Assembly (NCBI RefSeq): GCF_001936595.1 | Contig: NZ_MLBG01000002.1 | Location: 62,001-126,000, forward strand | DNA length: 64,000 nt | DNA from: Desulfovibrio sp. DV | GTDB taxonomy: Bacteria > Desulfobacterota > Desulfovibrionia > Desulfovibrionales > Desulfovibrionaceae | Direction of reading: 5' to 3' | Part shown: positions 49,472 through 57,816 of the stretch, one piece after another | How the letters are laid out: the number at the start of each line of letters is the position of its first letter | Numbering within the stretch: position 1 is the stretch's first letter | Notes under the pieces: model-generated | Databases searched by the model: none | What the model was told of the DNA's origin: nothing | What the model saw: the letters and a program-made list of their open reading frames with translations, nothing else | Made by a program: the position numbers and the translations under genes

Positions 49472-51799
49472 ATGGCCAAGCATCACAATCTGCCCGCGTC
49501 AGGCCGGGCCTCTTCCCACGACGCCGCCTGGACATGGCGGCTGGCTCTGGGCTGTATTCTCCTCGTGGCAGCGGCTCTGCGGCTGTACCATCTGGAGACC
49601 CCGTCCCAGTGGTGGGACGAAATCCTGGTCCCGCTGACAGCCGCCTTTCCTGTGGCCTATATTCTCGATTTCTCCCGCCACTGCGAGATGCATCCGCCCC
49701 TGTACCATCTGTTTATCAAGCTGGTGGAAGGAATGGGGGTGTCGGATTTCGCCTTGCGCCTGCCCTCGGCCGCCTTTGGGCTGGCGACGATCTACGTGGT
49801 CTGGCGGCTTTTCAGCCGGCTCTACGATCGGCCGGTGGGCCTTGTGGCTGCCGGGTTTCTGGCCGGCAGCGCCATGCAGGTCTGGCATGTGCGCCAGGTC
49901 CGGCCGTATGCCATCCTGATCTTCCTCTTCAGCCTGTCCCTGTTTCATTTCCTGCGCTTCCTGCGGGAACGCAGAAACGCCGACCTGCTGGTCGTTTTGG
50001 CCATAAACATCCCGCTTTTTCTCCTGCACTATTTCACGTTCCAGATTGCCCTGGCCGAGGGCGTCATCCTGGCCTTGTGCTGGCGTCCGCACGGCCAGGG
50101 GGTCAGCCTGCGCCAACTCGTCGTTTTCAGCCTGGGCACGGCGGTCGTGGCTTTGCCTGTGCTGTTTTTTTTCTTTCTGCCGAGCCAGACAACGCTGTCG
50201 ATTTTCAGCTTCAAGGCGGGATGGGGCGAAATCGGGCAGCTTATCGTTGCCTACAGCGCCCATGTGCTGTGGAGCCACGACGACTGGCCCATGCGCCTGG
50301 GGATCGGGGCGCTTTTGCTGGCCGGCGGGGCAGCCATGGGGAAAAAGACCCCGCGTGAACTGGCCGCCTGCCTGCTGTTGGCCGTCATTCCGGCCTTCAT
50401 CCTTTTTTGTATGCGCAAAACAGCCTATTTTTCGCCGCGCCATTTCCTGTACATGACCGTGCCGGCAGCCGTGCTCATCGGCCATGTCGGACGCCTGCTG
50501 CCGCGTCCGGCCTGGGCCATCCCCCTGGCCCTGATCCTGGCCGCAGGCCAGGCCGGGGTGCTCTATTTCGGACACAGGGCGGCCTATTACGACGAAACGA
50601 GCTACCATCATCCGGTCTTTATCACCGATTTCAAGCCCATGGCCAAGGAATTGGCCCAGCGGCTCCATCCCGGAGATATTCTCGTTGCCTCGGACCAGGG
50701 AACGGTCAATGCCGTGTCCTGGTATCTCGACCAGTACGTGGCGGCCAATCCCTTTCGCAACCAGTCCCTGGAAGCGGGAAGGGGGGCGTACAGCGTGACT
50801 TTTTTTGCACCGTTTATGACCTGGGGCCACCTCGGCCGGACCGAGGAGGCCTTTCGTGAGGCTGTCGGCGCCATCGATTCGGCCGAACCGGTCTTAAACG
50901 CCACCCTCTACCAGGTGCCCATTCAACGGGAAGCGCCGCCCAGCTTTGCTTCCGTGCCGTACCATCTGCGCCGGCGCGCGGAATTTCCGGCGTTCTACCG
51001 GCAGGTGGAGTCCTTTACGGACATAACGGTGAGCCCGTACTGGGGCGGCGAGGCCATCGCCACCGGCAACAACCGACCGGCCCGGCTGTCCTACCGTCTG
51101 GACAATGCGGCCGGTCCCGGTGCCCAGCACCTGCAGTTCGTTTTCGAGTATAAAAACCAGGGGCAGGGCAGCACCATGGCCTTTGCCGCGCGGTTTGACG
51201 ACGAGCCGTCAGTGCCGCTTTTCACCTCAACCGGTCCGGACCCGGCCGAAGCAAAAACAGTCTCCATCGGACGCGAGGCTCCCTACAAGACCCTGACCCT
51301 GACCCTGGAAACGGTCTGCGCCGACCAGACCGCCCGGTATCCCGGCGGCAATCTGGAAACGGCTGCGTTTCGGGGATTCGATCTGGAGATTGTGCCGGCT
51401 GGGCGTTTTGACGCCGCGCCGGTGGTTGCCGACCTGCAGGAAATAAATCTCGGCAAGATCGAACACAATGAGGCCAATATCTGGCGCTGGGGCCTTGGCC
51501 CCAGCAGCACCCTGACCTTTGCCCTGGCTCAGGCCATGCCGCTTTGGCTGGAGTTCGATTTTGACAACGTCCTTCCCGGGCAAAACGTCGTTGTTGCAGC
51601 CAACGGCGCGATCATCACCACCTTAAACGGCCTGGATGCCGGCAGCCAACACAGCCTCAGATTGCCCATCGCCGGCCGGGCCGGCAAAAACGACGTCATC
51701 ATTGCCTATACCCACTGGAACCATGGCACGGACACCTTTGCCCAGACCGACATCCGGCCCATGAGTCTTTTTATCCGCAAGCTGCGTTTGGTCCCTTAA
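49472..51799 (+). CDS. GT39-family membrane glycosyltransferase, first of a tandem pair
   Basis: A 775-residue protein. The N-terminal 400 residues form many membrane helices. The catalytic loop holds the WWDE motif (residues 47-50, Asp-Glu as expected for GT-C enzymes) and the HPP motif in EMHPPLYHLFIKLVEG. GT39/ArnT-type enzymes move a sugar from a polyprenyl-phosphate carrier to protein or lipid on the periplasmic side. The C-terminal 330 residues are predicted beta-rich and soluble, with LEFDFDNVLPGQNVVVAANG. Acceptor unknown. The next gene is a paralogue. Confidence 0.83.
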   Translation: MAKHHNLPASGRASSHDAAWTWRLALGCILLVAAALRLYHLETPSQWWDEILVPLTAAFPVAYILDFSRHCEMHPPLYHLFIKLVEGMGVSDFALRLPSAAFGLATIYVVWRLFSRLYDRPVGLVAAGFLAGSAMQVWHVRQVRPYAILIFLFSLSLFHFLRFLRERRNADLLVVLAINIPLFLLHYFTFQIALAEGVILALCWRPHGQGVSLRQLVVFSLGTAVVALPVLFFFFLPSQTTLSIFSFKAGWGEIGQLIVAYSAHVLWSHDDWPMRLGIGALLLAGGAAMGKKTPRELAACLLLAVIPAFILFCMRKTAYFSPRHFLYMTVPAAVLIGHVGRLLPRPAWAIPLALILAAGQAGVLYFGHRAAYYDETSYHHPVFITDFKPMAKELAQRLHPGDILVASDQGTVNAVSWYLDQYVAANPFRNQSLEAGRGAYSVTFFAPFMTWGHLGRTEEAFREAVGAIDSAEPVLNATLYQVPIQREAPPSFASVPYHLRRRAEFPAFYRQVESFTDITVSPYWGGEAIATGNNRPARLSYRLDNAAGPGAQHLQFVFEYKNQGQGSTMAFAARFDDEPSVPLFTSTGPDPAEAKTVSIGREAPYKTLTLTLETVCADQTARYPGGNLETAAFRGFDLEIVPAGRFDAAPVVADLQEINLGKIEHNEANIWRWGLGPSSTLTFALAQAMPLWLEFDFDNVLPGQNVVVAANGAIITTLNGLDAGSQHSLRLPIAGRAGKNDVIIAYTHWNHGTDTFAQTDIRPMSLFIRKLRLVP

Positions 51800-51845
51800 C
51801 ACGCGAACACTGCCGTCAGACAGACCCAGCCGATCGAAGGAAAGC

Positions 51846-54185
51846 ATGATGCAGTTGCCGCAACATCCTCCAGCACAAGGCCCACCAGGGCCTCGCGGAG
51901 GATGGGCATTGACCCTCTTGACCCTGGTCGCCGCTGTGCTTCGTTTATACCAGCTGGAAACCCCTTCCATGTGGTGGGACGAAATACTGGTGCCGCTCAA
52001 TGCAGCCACACCGATCAGCGACATTCTGGCCAGGGCCGCCATGGAAGACTTTCATCCACCGGCTTTCTACCTGCTGATCAAGCTGGTGATGGAAGCAGGG
52101 GATTCGGATTTCGCCTTGCGCCTTCCGTCGGCCTTGGCCGGAATCGCGACGGTCCCACTCCTGTATGCCATGGCTGCTCCACGGGTCGGGCGAACGACCG
52201 CCCTCTTTGCCGCCGCCATCCTGGCCGTTGACGGCCCAATGATCCTGTTCGCGCGACAGGTCAGACCCTATGCCCTGATCATCTTTTTTTCGCTCCTTTC
52301 CGCCCATTTGCTGCTCCGTTGGTGTGAGCGACCCAAAACAGGTACGGCGGTGGCCCTGACAGCCGCCACGTGCAGCTCTGTTTTTCTGCATTATTTGAGC
52401 CTGTTGATCCTGGCGGTGCAGGGCCTTTTCGCCGTCATCGTTTTCGTGCGGCGTCGAGGCGGGCGTCCCTGGGGCCAGTTGGCTGTCTACGTCCTGGGCA
52501 GTGCCGGAGCCGTGGCCGCGACCTGGAGCTTTTTCCATTCCAACCCGGACACCCTGACCAAGGGAACTGTGGCCGCCACGGCACTCTCGGGCTTGGACAG
52601 GCTGGCCTGGGTATTTTTTGGCAATGGTTCGAGTCTGATCGCCCAAGCGGGCATCGTGCTCCTGGCTCTGGTCGGAACCCTGCTTCTGGCCAGACGCAAT
52701 CGCCCTCTGGCCATATTGGGCCTGGGCACCGTGGCCGGACCAGTGATCCTGCTCGCCCTGGCCCGCTACAATTCCTATTTCAACGCCTGGCATCTCAGTT
52801 TTGCCGTACCGTATCTGTGTCTCATGGCCGGGGCCTGCCTGACCGTCCTGGTCAGGCCGAAGCGTATCGCACCGGTCGTGGCTGTCGTGCTCGGCATGAC
52901 AGCGGGCGGGGCTGTGTTGTGGTTTGGCCAGACGCGGTATTATGAACCTCAAAGCCACACCGGCAACTATAAGCAGCAGGCCAGGCAACTGTCAGGCCTG
53001 CTGCGCCCCGGGGCGCTTATCACCTACAGCGAACTGTCCGAGCTTGATGGCGCCGACTGGTATGCCTCGCGCTATGCCAGCCCCGATCCCTTGCGCCGCC
53101 GGACCGTGTCCATCGGCCAGGAGGTCGCCGAGGATTTTGTGTCCTTTGGCAATTTCGGGCATCTGGGCCGAACTGCCGAAGAGTTTTTGGTACATTTCGA
53201 CACGATCCAGGGAAATACGCCCTTGGCCGGGGGAGCCGTCTACCATGCTGTCATGAAACACGCCCCGCCCCATATGGGACCATCTTTGCCCTGGCGCGAC
53301 ACCCTGGAGATGACCCCCTGGGATGTTGCCAGACAGTGTGATGCCATTGCCGGGGCCAACCTCGTAAATTTGTTCGGGGGCAGTCTGGTTCCTGAAACGG
53401 GCGACGGGCCCGGAATCCTGCGCTATGGCATCGAATCCTCACCATCCGACCCTCGTCCCTTGTTTGTGCGTCTGACTGTTCCCTATTGCAATCCTGTGGC
53501 CGGCAATATCGTGCGCATGACCTACGCCTTTGATGGAGAACCGCCCATGGTCGCCTTCGAAAGCCAGGGCAACGAGCCCGAAGCCGTGCGTACCGTGATT
53601 CTGCGGCCCGATAAGCCCTTTTCCCGTCTGGAATGCCAATTTACCCTTGAACCCCACAGTTCCTGGCCGAATATGACCGGCAATTCGGGCATATTTGTCC
53701 GCCTCAAAGCCGTGAGTCTCTATGCCAACGCCATTGCCGCCGAAAGCCTGGGTTCCTCCAGCCTGGACGTGCAGGAAGAAGGGATCGGGCCGGTGGAGCA
53801 GGGGGATGCAGGGCAGTGGCGCTGGGCTTTGGGAGCCGAAAGCACGCTGCGCTTCACACTCCCCGAAGCCGACGCCGTGACCGCTGATCTTGCCATCAAC
53901 AACCCGATTCCCGGCCAGGCAATAACCCTTCTGTTTAACGGCCTGCCTTTGGCTGACATCCGCGATCTGGCCGCAGACAAGTGGCTGTCGCCAACGGTGG
54001 AGCGACATCTGCGCCTGGAGGGACGCCAAGGGGAAAACACGGTGACCGTCCGGTTTGCAGCCTGGAACGGCAAGCCGGATGTGCCTAGCGCCACATTTGC
54101 GCCGGGTGACGGGCGGCTCCTGGCCGGAGCGTTCACCAGATTGCGTCTGGAACGCGAAAACAAGGCGGCGCGTCTGGTTTATTGA
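51846..54185 (+). CDS. GT39-family membrane glycosyltransferase, second of a tandem pair
   Basis: A 779-residue paralogue of the preceding gene with the same layout: WWDE near residues 43-46, DFHPPAFYLLIKLVME, about ten membrane segments, then a C-terminal soluble region with LAINNPIPGQAITLLFNG matching the neighbour's VLPGQNVVV stretch. An AAGGA site precedes the ATG at 51846 (a second ATG follows at once). The 46-base gap and shared strand suggest one operon, and divergence suggests different substrates. Confidence 0.83.
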   Translation: MMQLPQHPPAQGPPGPRGGWALTLLTLVAAVLRLYQLETPSMWWDEILVPLNAATPISDILARAAMEDFHPPAFYLLIKLVMEAGDSDFALRLPSALAGIATVPLLYAMAAPRVGRTTALFAAAILAVDGPMILFARQVRPYALIIFFSLLSAHLLLRWCERPKTGTAVALTAATCSSVFLHYLSLLILAVQGLFAVIVFVRRRGGRPWGQLAVYVLGSAGAVAATWSFFHSNPDTLTKGTVAATALSGLDRLAWVFFGNGSSLIAQAGIVLLALVGTLLLARRNRPLAILGLGTVAGPVILLALARYNSYFNAWHLSFAVPYLCLMAGACLTVLVRPKRIAPVVAVVLGMTAGGAVLWFGQTRYYEPQSHTGNYKQQARQLSGLLRPGALITYSELSELDGADWYASRYASPDPLRRRTVSIGQEVAEDFVSFGNFGHLGRTAEEFLVHFDTIQGNTPLAGGAVYHAVMKHAPPHMGPSLPWRDTLEMTPWDVARQCDAIAGANLVNLFGGSLVPETGDGPGILRYGIESSPSDPRPLFVRLTVPYCNPVAGNIVRMTYAFDGEPPMVAFESQGNEPEAVRTVILRPDKPFSRLECQFTLEPHSSWPNMTGNSGIFVRLKAVSLYANAIAAESLGSSSLDVQEEGIGPVEQGDAGQWRWALGAESTLRFTLPEADAVTADLAINNPIPGQAITLLFNGLPLADIRDLAADKWLSPTVERHLRLEGRQGENTVTVRFAAWNGKPDVPSATFAPGDGRLLAGAFTRLRLERENKAARLVY

Positions 54186-54384
54186 TCATTCCCGCCGGGC
54201 CGTGGAAATTTTACCGGGCTATAGTCCTGCTTTGGTCTTGTGGTGTGACCGTAGCCCAAGTTGCACGAAAGAGATGGGGACGGTTCGTGTGGCGGGTCGG
54301 TTTGGATGGGCGGGAAGAGCCTGCACAGAGCAAAGGCATTCGAGGGCGAAGACCAGGAGATGGGCAGGATTTGCCGTGTTCTTT

Positions 54385-54413
54385 TTGCTCTTCCGTATCA
54401 AAGTTAACATAAT
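54385..54413 (+). promoter_or_regulatory. Candidate promoter in the gene-free region
   Basis: TTGCTC (54385-54390), 17-base spacer, CATAAT (54408-54413; five of six consensus bases), within the AT-rich part of the gap. Confidence 0.45.
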
Positions 54414-54419
54414 TTACAT

Positions 54420-54522
54420 TATGAGACAAAGAAAGAAAGGCTTTGAAAGGGGGCCTTCGCTCCGCATGGCTCCAAAACGAAACGCCGACGACCCTCTTCT
54501 CAGGCGTGTCGGCGTTTCGTTT
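54420..54522 (+). ncRNA. Candidate small RNA between glycosyltransferase and adeC genes
   Basis: If the promoter at 54385-54413 works, transcription would begin near 54420 and run into the hairpin ending at 54522, giving an RNA of about 100 bases. No open frame of note lies inside. This rests only on promoter and terminator placement. Confidence 0.3.
54475..54522. terminator. Perfect 15-bp hairpin, likely terminator
   Basis: Positions 54475-54489 and 54508-54522 are perfect inverted complements with an 18-base loop; the right arm ends in TTTCGTTT followed by CT. It may end the glycosyltransferase operon, the candidate small RNA, or both, and could also act on the other strand, where AAAA/TTTT flanks it. 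Confidence 0.65.
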
Positions 54523-54781
54523 CTGATAGAGATGACAGATTGTATTACGGATCGTGGACTATTCCGTTCTGTGCCCCTGGCCAGCCTTCGAGTCTGCCGG
54601 CTGCCAACCGACCCAGCCAACAGTGTGCACAGTCTGCGCTGACCTGCATAAGCCTGACACGCCTGACAGGAAAAACAGCCGGTTGCCTTTGCCAGGCCTG
54701 GCTGCAACGACCTGCAGCGACTGCGCCCTGGCATCCGGCCACCGGCCCAGTGTCGTCCCCTTTAATTTGTATCCAGCCGCA

Positions 54782-56515
54782 TCAGACAAACAATGGCACC
54801 GGCGCAAAGGCCGTCACGTCCACCAGCCCCTTGTCCGTGAGTTTGAGGCTCGGGATGACCTCCAGGGACAAAAACGACATGGACATGAACGGATGGGCCT
54901 CGGCCTGCGGCGACAGGCCGGCAAGCTCGCGGTAGGCCGCGCCAAGGGCTTCAAGGCCCGAAAGCACGACTTCCAGGGGCGCATCGCTCATCAGGCCGGC
55001 TACGGCCAGCCGCACCTGCGCCAAGACTTGCCCGTCCCGCACCACGGCAAAGCCGCCGCCGGACACCATGAGCGTTCGGGCAGCCAGGGCCATGTCCGCG
55101 TCGTTGACGCCGGCCACAATGATGTTGTGGGCGTCGTGGGCCACCGTGCCGGCAATGGCCCCGGCTTTCAGGCCAAGGCCGTGCACGAAGCCCAGTCCCA
55201 GGTTGCCGGTGCCCTTGTGCCGTTCGATGACGGCCAGTTTGGCCAGATCCCGCGACGGATCGGCCACGGCCAGTCCATCGCGCACACTCGGCTCCAGGAC
55301 CAGGGTTTCGGTGACGATCTGGCCCGGCACGATGCCGATGACCCGCATCCGCCCAGACGTTGCCGGCACGGCCAGACGCGCTTCGGACAGCTCGCCCCCG
55401 ACCCGCATGGCCCGGGGCGGGGTCAGGCAGGAGCGGTCGGCAAATTCCCAGTCGGCCAGTTTGCGCCCGGCCAACACCACCTCGCAGACACGAAAGGAGG
55501 CCAGATCCTCAACCAGCACGGCGTCGGCCCGGTAGCCCGGGGCCACCGCTCCCCGGCGGCGAAGGCCGAAGAAGCGGGCTGGGTTGATGGAGGCCATGGC
55601 CACAGCCCGGACCGGCGGCAGGCCGCAGGCCACAGCCTGGCGCACCAGGGCGTTTAAGTGCCCTTCCCGGCTCAAATCCGTGGGATCCCGATCGTCGCTG
55701 ACCAGGGAAAACTGGCCGGCATTGTCCGGCGTCACCAGACCAATGAGGGATTCCAGATTTTTTTCGGTGCTGCCCTGGCGGATCATGACGTGCAGGCCCC
55801 GGCGCAGTTTTTCCCGGGCCTCATCTGGTTCCGTGCATTCATGGTCCGACTCCGGGCCGGCCGTGACATAGGCGTCGAGCGCCCGGCCCGACAGTCCCGG
55901 CGCATGGCCGTCGATGACCCGGCCCCGGGCAGCGATGAGCTTTCGCAGCATCCCCTCGTCCCCGGCCACGACCCCGGGGAAATTCATGACTTCGGCCAGC
56001 CCCAGGATGCGGTCGGGATGCCGGGCCAGCATGGCGGCCACGTCCATGGCCCCAAGGCGCGCCCCGGAGGTGGCCATGTCGGTGGCCGGCACGCACGACG
56101 GCATCATGAAATAGCAGGTGACGGGCAGATCCTGGCTGCAGGCCAGCATGTATTCGATGCCGGGCAGACCCAGGACGTTGGCGATTTCGTGGGGATCGGT
56201 CACCACGGCACAGGTGCCGTGCGGGGCCACGGCCCGGGCAAAGACCGGGGGCGAAAGCAAGGTTGATTCAATATGGATGTGGCCGTCAATAAACCCCGGA
56301 CACAGATAGCGGCCGGCGGCATCGATGGTTTCGGCGGCCTCGCCGCCGGAAAAACCGACAAAAACGCCATCGGCCACGGCCACGTCGGCTTCGTGTATTT
56401 CGCCGGAAAGCACATTCACCACCCGGGCGTTTTTGATGACCAGATCGGCCGGGACATCGCCGCGGGCCGCAGCCAGACGGTGTTTGAGGCTGTCGAGACG
56501 GTCTGAAGCGGACAT
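54782..56515 (-). CDS. adeC: Adenine deaminase
   Basis: Deaminates adenine to hypoxanthine for purine salvage. The 577-residue amidohydrolase has the metal-binding GFIDGHIHIESTLL motif, VTDPHEIANVLG, and the later VSDDRDPTDLSREGHL. The C-terminal adenine-deaminase domain includes AHDAHNIIVAGVND and a late PFMSMSFLSLEVIPSLKLTD. A GAAAGAGG site precedes the ATG at 56515. It is divergent from tgt, with 77 bases between the starts. Confidence 0.95.
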   Translation of the reverse strand: MSASDRLDSLKHRLAAARGDVPADLVIKNARVVNVLSGEIHEADVAVADGVFVGFSGGEAAETIDAAGRYLCPGFIDGHIHIESTLLSPPVFARAVAPHGTCAVVTDPHEIANVLGLPGIEYMLACSQDLPVTCYFMMPSCVPATDMATSGARLGAMDVAAMLARHPDRILGLAEVMNFPGVVAGDEGMLRKLIAARGRVIDGHAPGLSGRALDAYVTAGPESDHECTEPDEAREKLRRGLHVMIRQGSTEKNLESLIGLVTPDNAGQFSLVSDDRDPTDLSREGHLNALVRQAVACGLPPVRAVAMASINPARFFGLRRRGAVAPGYRADAVLVEDLASFRVCEVVLAGRKLADWEFADRSCLTPPRAMRVGGELSEARLAVPATSGRMRVIGIVPGQIVTETLVLEPSVRDGLAVADPSRDLAKLAVIERHKGTGNLGLGFVHGLGLKAGAIAGTVAHDAHNIIVAGVNDADMALAARTLMVSGGGFAVVRDGQVLAQVRLAVAGLMSDAPLEVVLSGLEALGAAYRELAGLSPQAEAHPFMSMSFLSLEVIPSLKLTDKGLVDVTAFAPVPLFV

Positions 56516-56531
56516 GGTCGACCTCTTTCCT

Positions 56532-56546
56532 TAAAGCGTTACTTTA
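56532..56546 (+). repeat. 15-base palindrome TAAAGCGTTACTTTA
   Basis: Lies between the divergent adeC and tgt starts and differs by one base from the element at 46210-46224. An operator role is possible but unproven. Confidence 0.45.
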
Positions 56547-56556
56547 AAAAATGGGA

Positions 56557-56585
56557 TTGAATCACCGGACGTTTTTCTCTATAGC
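56557..56585 (+). promoter_or_regulatory. Candidate promoter for tgt
   Basis: TTGAAT (56557-56562), 17-base spacer, TATAGC (56580-56585). The -10 box ends 7 bases before the ATG at 56593, so transcription would begin at or next to the start codon. Confidence 0.5.
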
Positions 56586-56592
56586 ACGGCCC

Positions 56593-57726
56593 ATGAATGC
56601 ACCAGGAACATTTACCCTCGGTCCCGCCGACGGCCGTGCCCGCACCGGACGCCTGAGTACCGCCCACGGCGACGTCGAAACCCCGATATTCATGCCCGTC
56701 GGCACCCTGGGCACGGTCAAAAGCCTGTGCCCCACCGACCTGCGCGACCTCAAGGCCCAGATTATCCTGGGTAATACCTACCACCTCTACCTGCGTCCGG
56801 GCGACGATCTGATCGCCAGACTGGGCGGCCTGCACAAATTCATGGCCTGGGACGGCCCCATCCTGACCGATTCCGGCGGGTTCCAGGTGTTCAGCCTGTC
56901 CGGGCTGCGCCAGATCGCCGAGGAAGGCGTGACGTTTGCCTCCCACATAGACGGCTCGCGCCACCTGTTTTCGCCGGAAAAAGTCATCTCCATCCAACGA
57001 AACCTGGGGTCGGACATCATGATGGTTCTGGATGAATGCGTCCCCTACGGCGCGGACCGGGCCTATACCGAAAAATCACTCGGTCTGACCACCCGTTGGG
57101 CCAGACGTTGTCGGGAGGCCCATCCGGCCGGCGACCGGGGCCAACTGCTGTTCGGCATTGTCCAGGGCGGTTTTTTCAAGGATTTGCGGGCCAAAAGCGC
57201 CGAAGAGATCATCGGCGTCGGCTTTGACGGTTACGCCCTGGGTGGTCTGTCCGTGGGCGAAAGCCGCAACGAAATGTATGACATATTGGATGACGCGGCC
57301 CCCCTGCTCCCGGCTGAGCGGCCCCGCTACCTCATGGGCGTTGGCGCACCGCGCGATCTGCTCGCCGGCATGGCCGCCGGCATCGACATGTTCGACTGTG
57401 TGCTGCCCACGCGAAATGCCCGAAACGGCACGCTTTTTACGAGCCTTGGCCGGGTCAACATCAAGCGGGCCGAGTACCGTGACGACGACACGCCCCTTGA
57501 CCCCAACTGCCCCTGCTACGCCTGCCGGACCTTTTCCAAGGCCTATCTGCGCCATCTCTACATCGCCAAGGAGCTCCTGTCCTACCGGCTCAACACACTG
57601 CACAACCTGACCTTTTTCTCGGTCATGATGGAGCGTGCCAGAGAGGCCATCCGCGAAGGCCGCTTCGCCGTCTTCCGGGCCGAAATGGAAGCCCTCTACC
57701 CCGAAACCGACGAAGGCAAGGCGTAA
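56593..57726 (+). CDS. tgt: tRNA-guanine transglycosylase
   Basis: Swaps guanine for a queuosine precursor at the wobble position of certain tRNAs. About 377 residues: [16 protein letters not shown], the catalytic Asp in [12 protein letters not shown], the second Asp in [17 protein letters not shown], and the zinc site [17 protein letters not shown] with a distal His. The ATG at 56593 is preferred over 56551 because it gives the usual length and fits the promoter; no ribosome-binding site is visible at either. Confidence 0.95.
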   Translation: MNAPGTFTLGPADGRARTGRLSTAHGDVETPIFMPVGTLGTVKSLCPTDLRDLKAQIILGNTYHLYLRPGDDLIARLGGLHKFMAWDGPILTDSGGFQVFSLSGLRQIAEEGVTFASHIDGSRHLFSPEKVISIQRNLGSDIMMVLDECVPYGADRAYTEKSLGLTTRWARRCREAHPAGDRGQLLFGIVQGGFFKDLRAKSAEEIIGVGFDGYALGGLSVGESRNEMYDILDDAAPLLPAERPRYLMGVGAPRDLLAGMAAGIDMFDCVLPTRNARNGTLFTSLGRVNIKRAEYRDDDTPLDPNCPCYACRTFSKAYLRHLYIAKELLSYRLNTLHNLTFFSVMMERAREAIREGRFAVFRAEMEALYPETDEGKA

Positions 57727-57745
57727 TCCTTCGTTTTGTTATTTC

Positions 57746-57791
57746 TCCCATTGAGGGGTCCGGGGGGATCATCCCCCCGGCCGCCGGAGGC
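57746..57791 (+). repeat. Dispersed GC-rich palindromic element, copy B
   Basis: A 46-base segment with a perfect inner palindrome (57760-57780, 10-bp arms around one base) flanked by a GCCGCCGGAGGC arm shared with copy A (43310-43354). It lies 20 bases after the tgt stop, between convergent tgt and YyaL-type genes. Relative to the upstream gene it has the same orientation as copy A. The inner arm differs from copy A but still pairs. Confidence 0.75.
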
Positions 57792-57816
57792 GTTCTTCCT
57801 CTTCCCGTACCAGCCT

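Larger units (their letters stand above)
54186..54781. other. 596-base gene-free region
   Basis: No open frame here has family-like content or coding character. The middle (about 54385-54430) is AT-rich and carries a promoter-like pair. A perfect 15-bp hairpin follows at 54475-54522. The remainder to 54781 shows nothing I can name. Confidence 0.6.
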
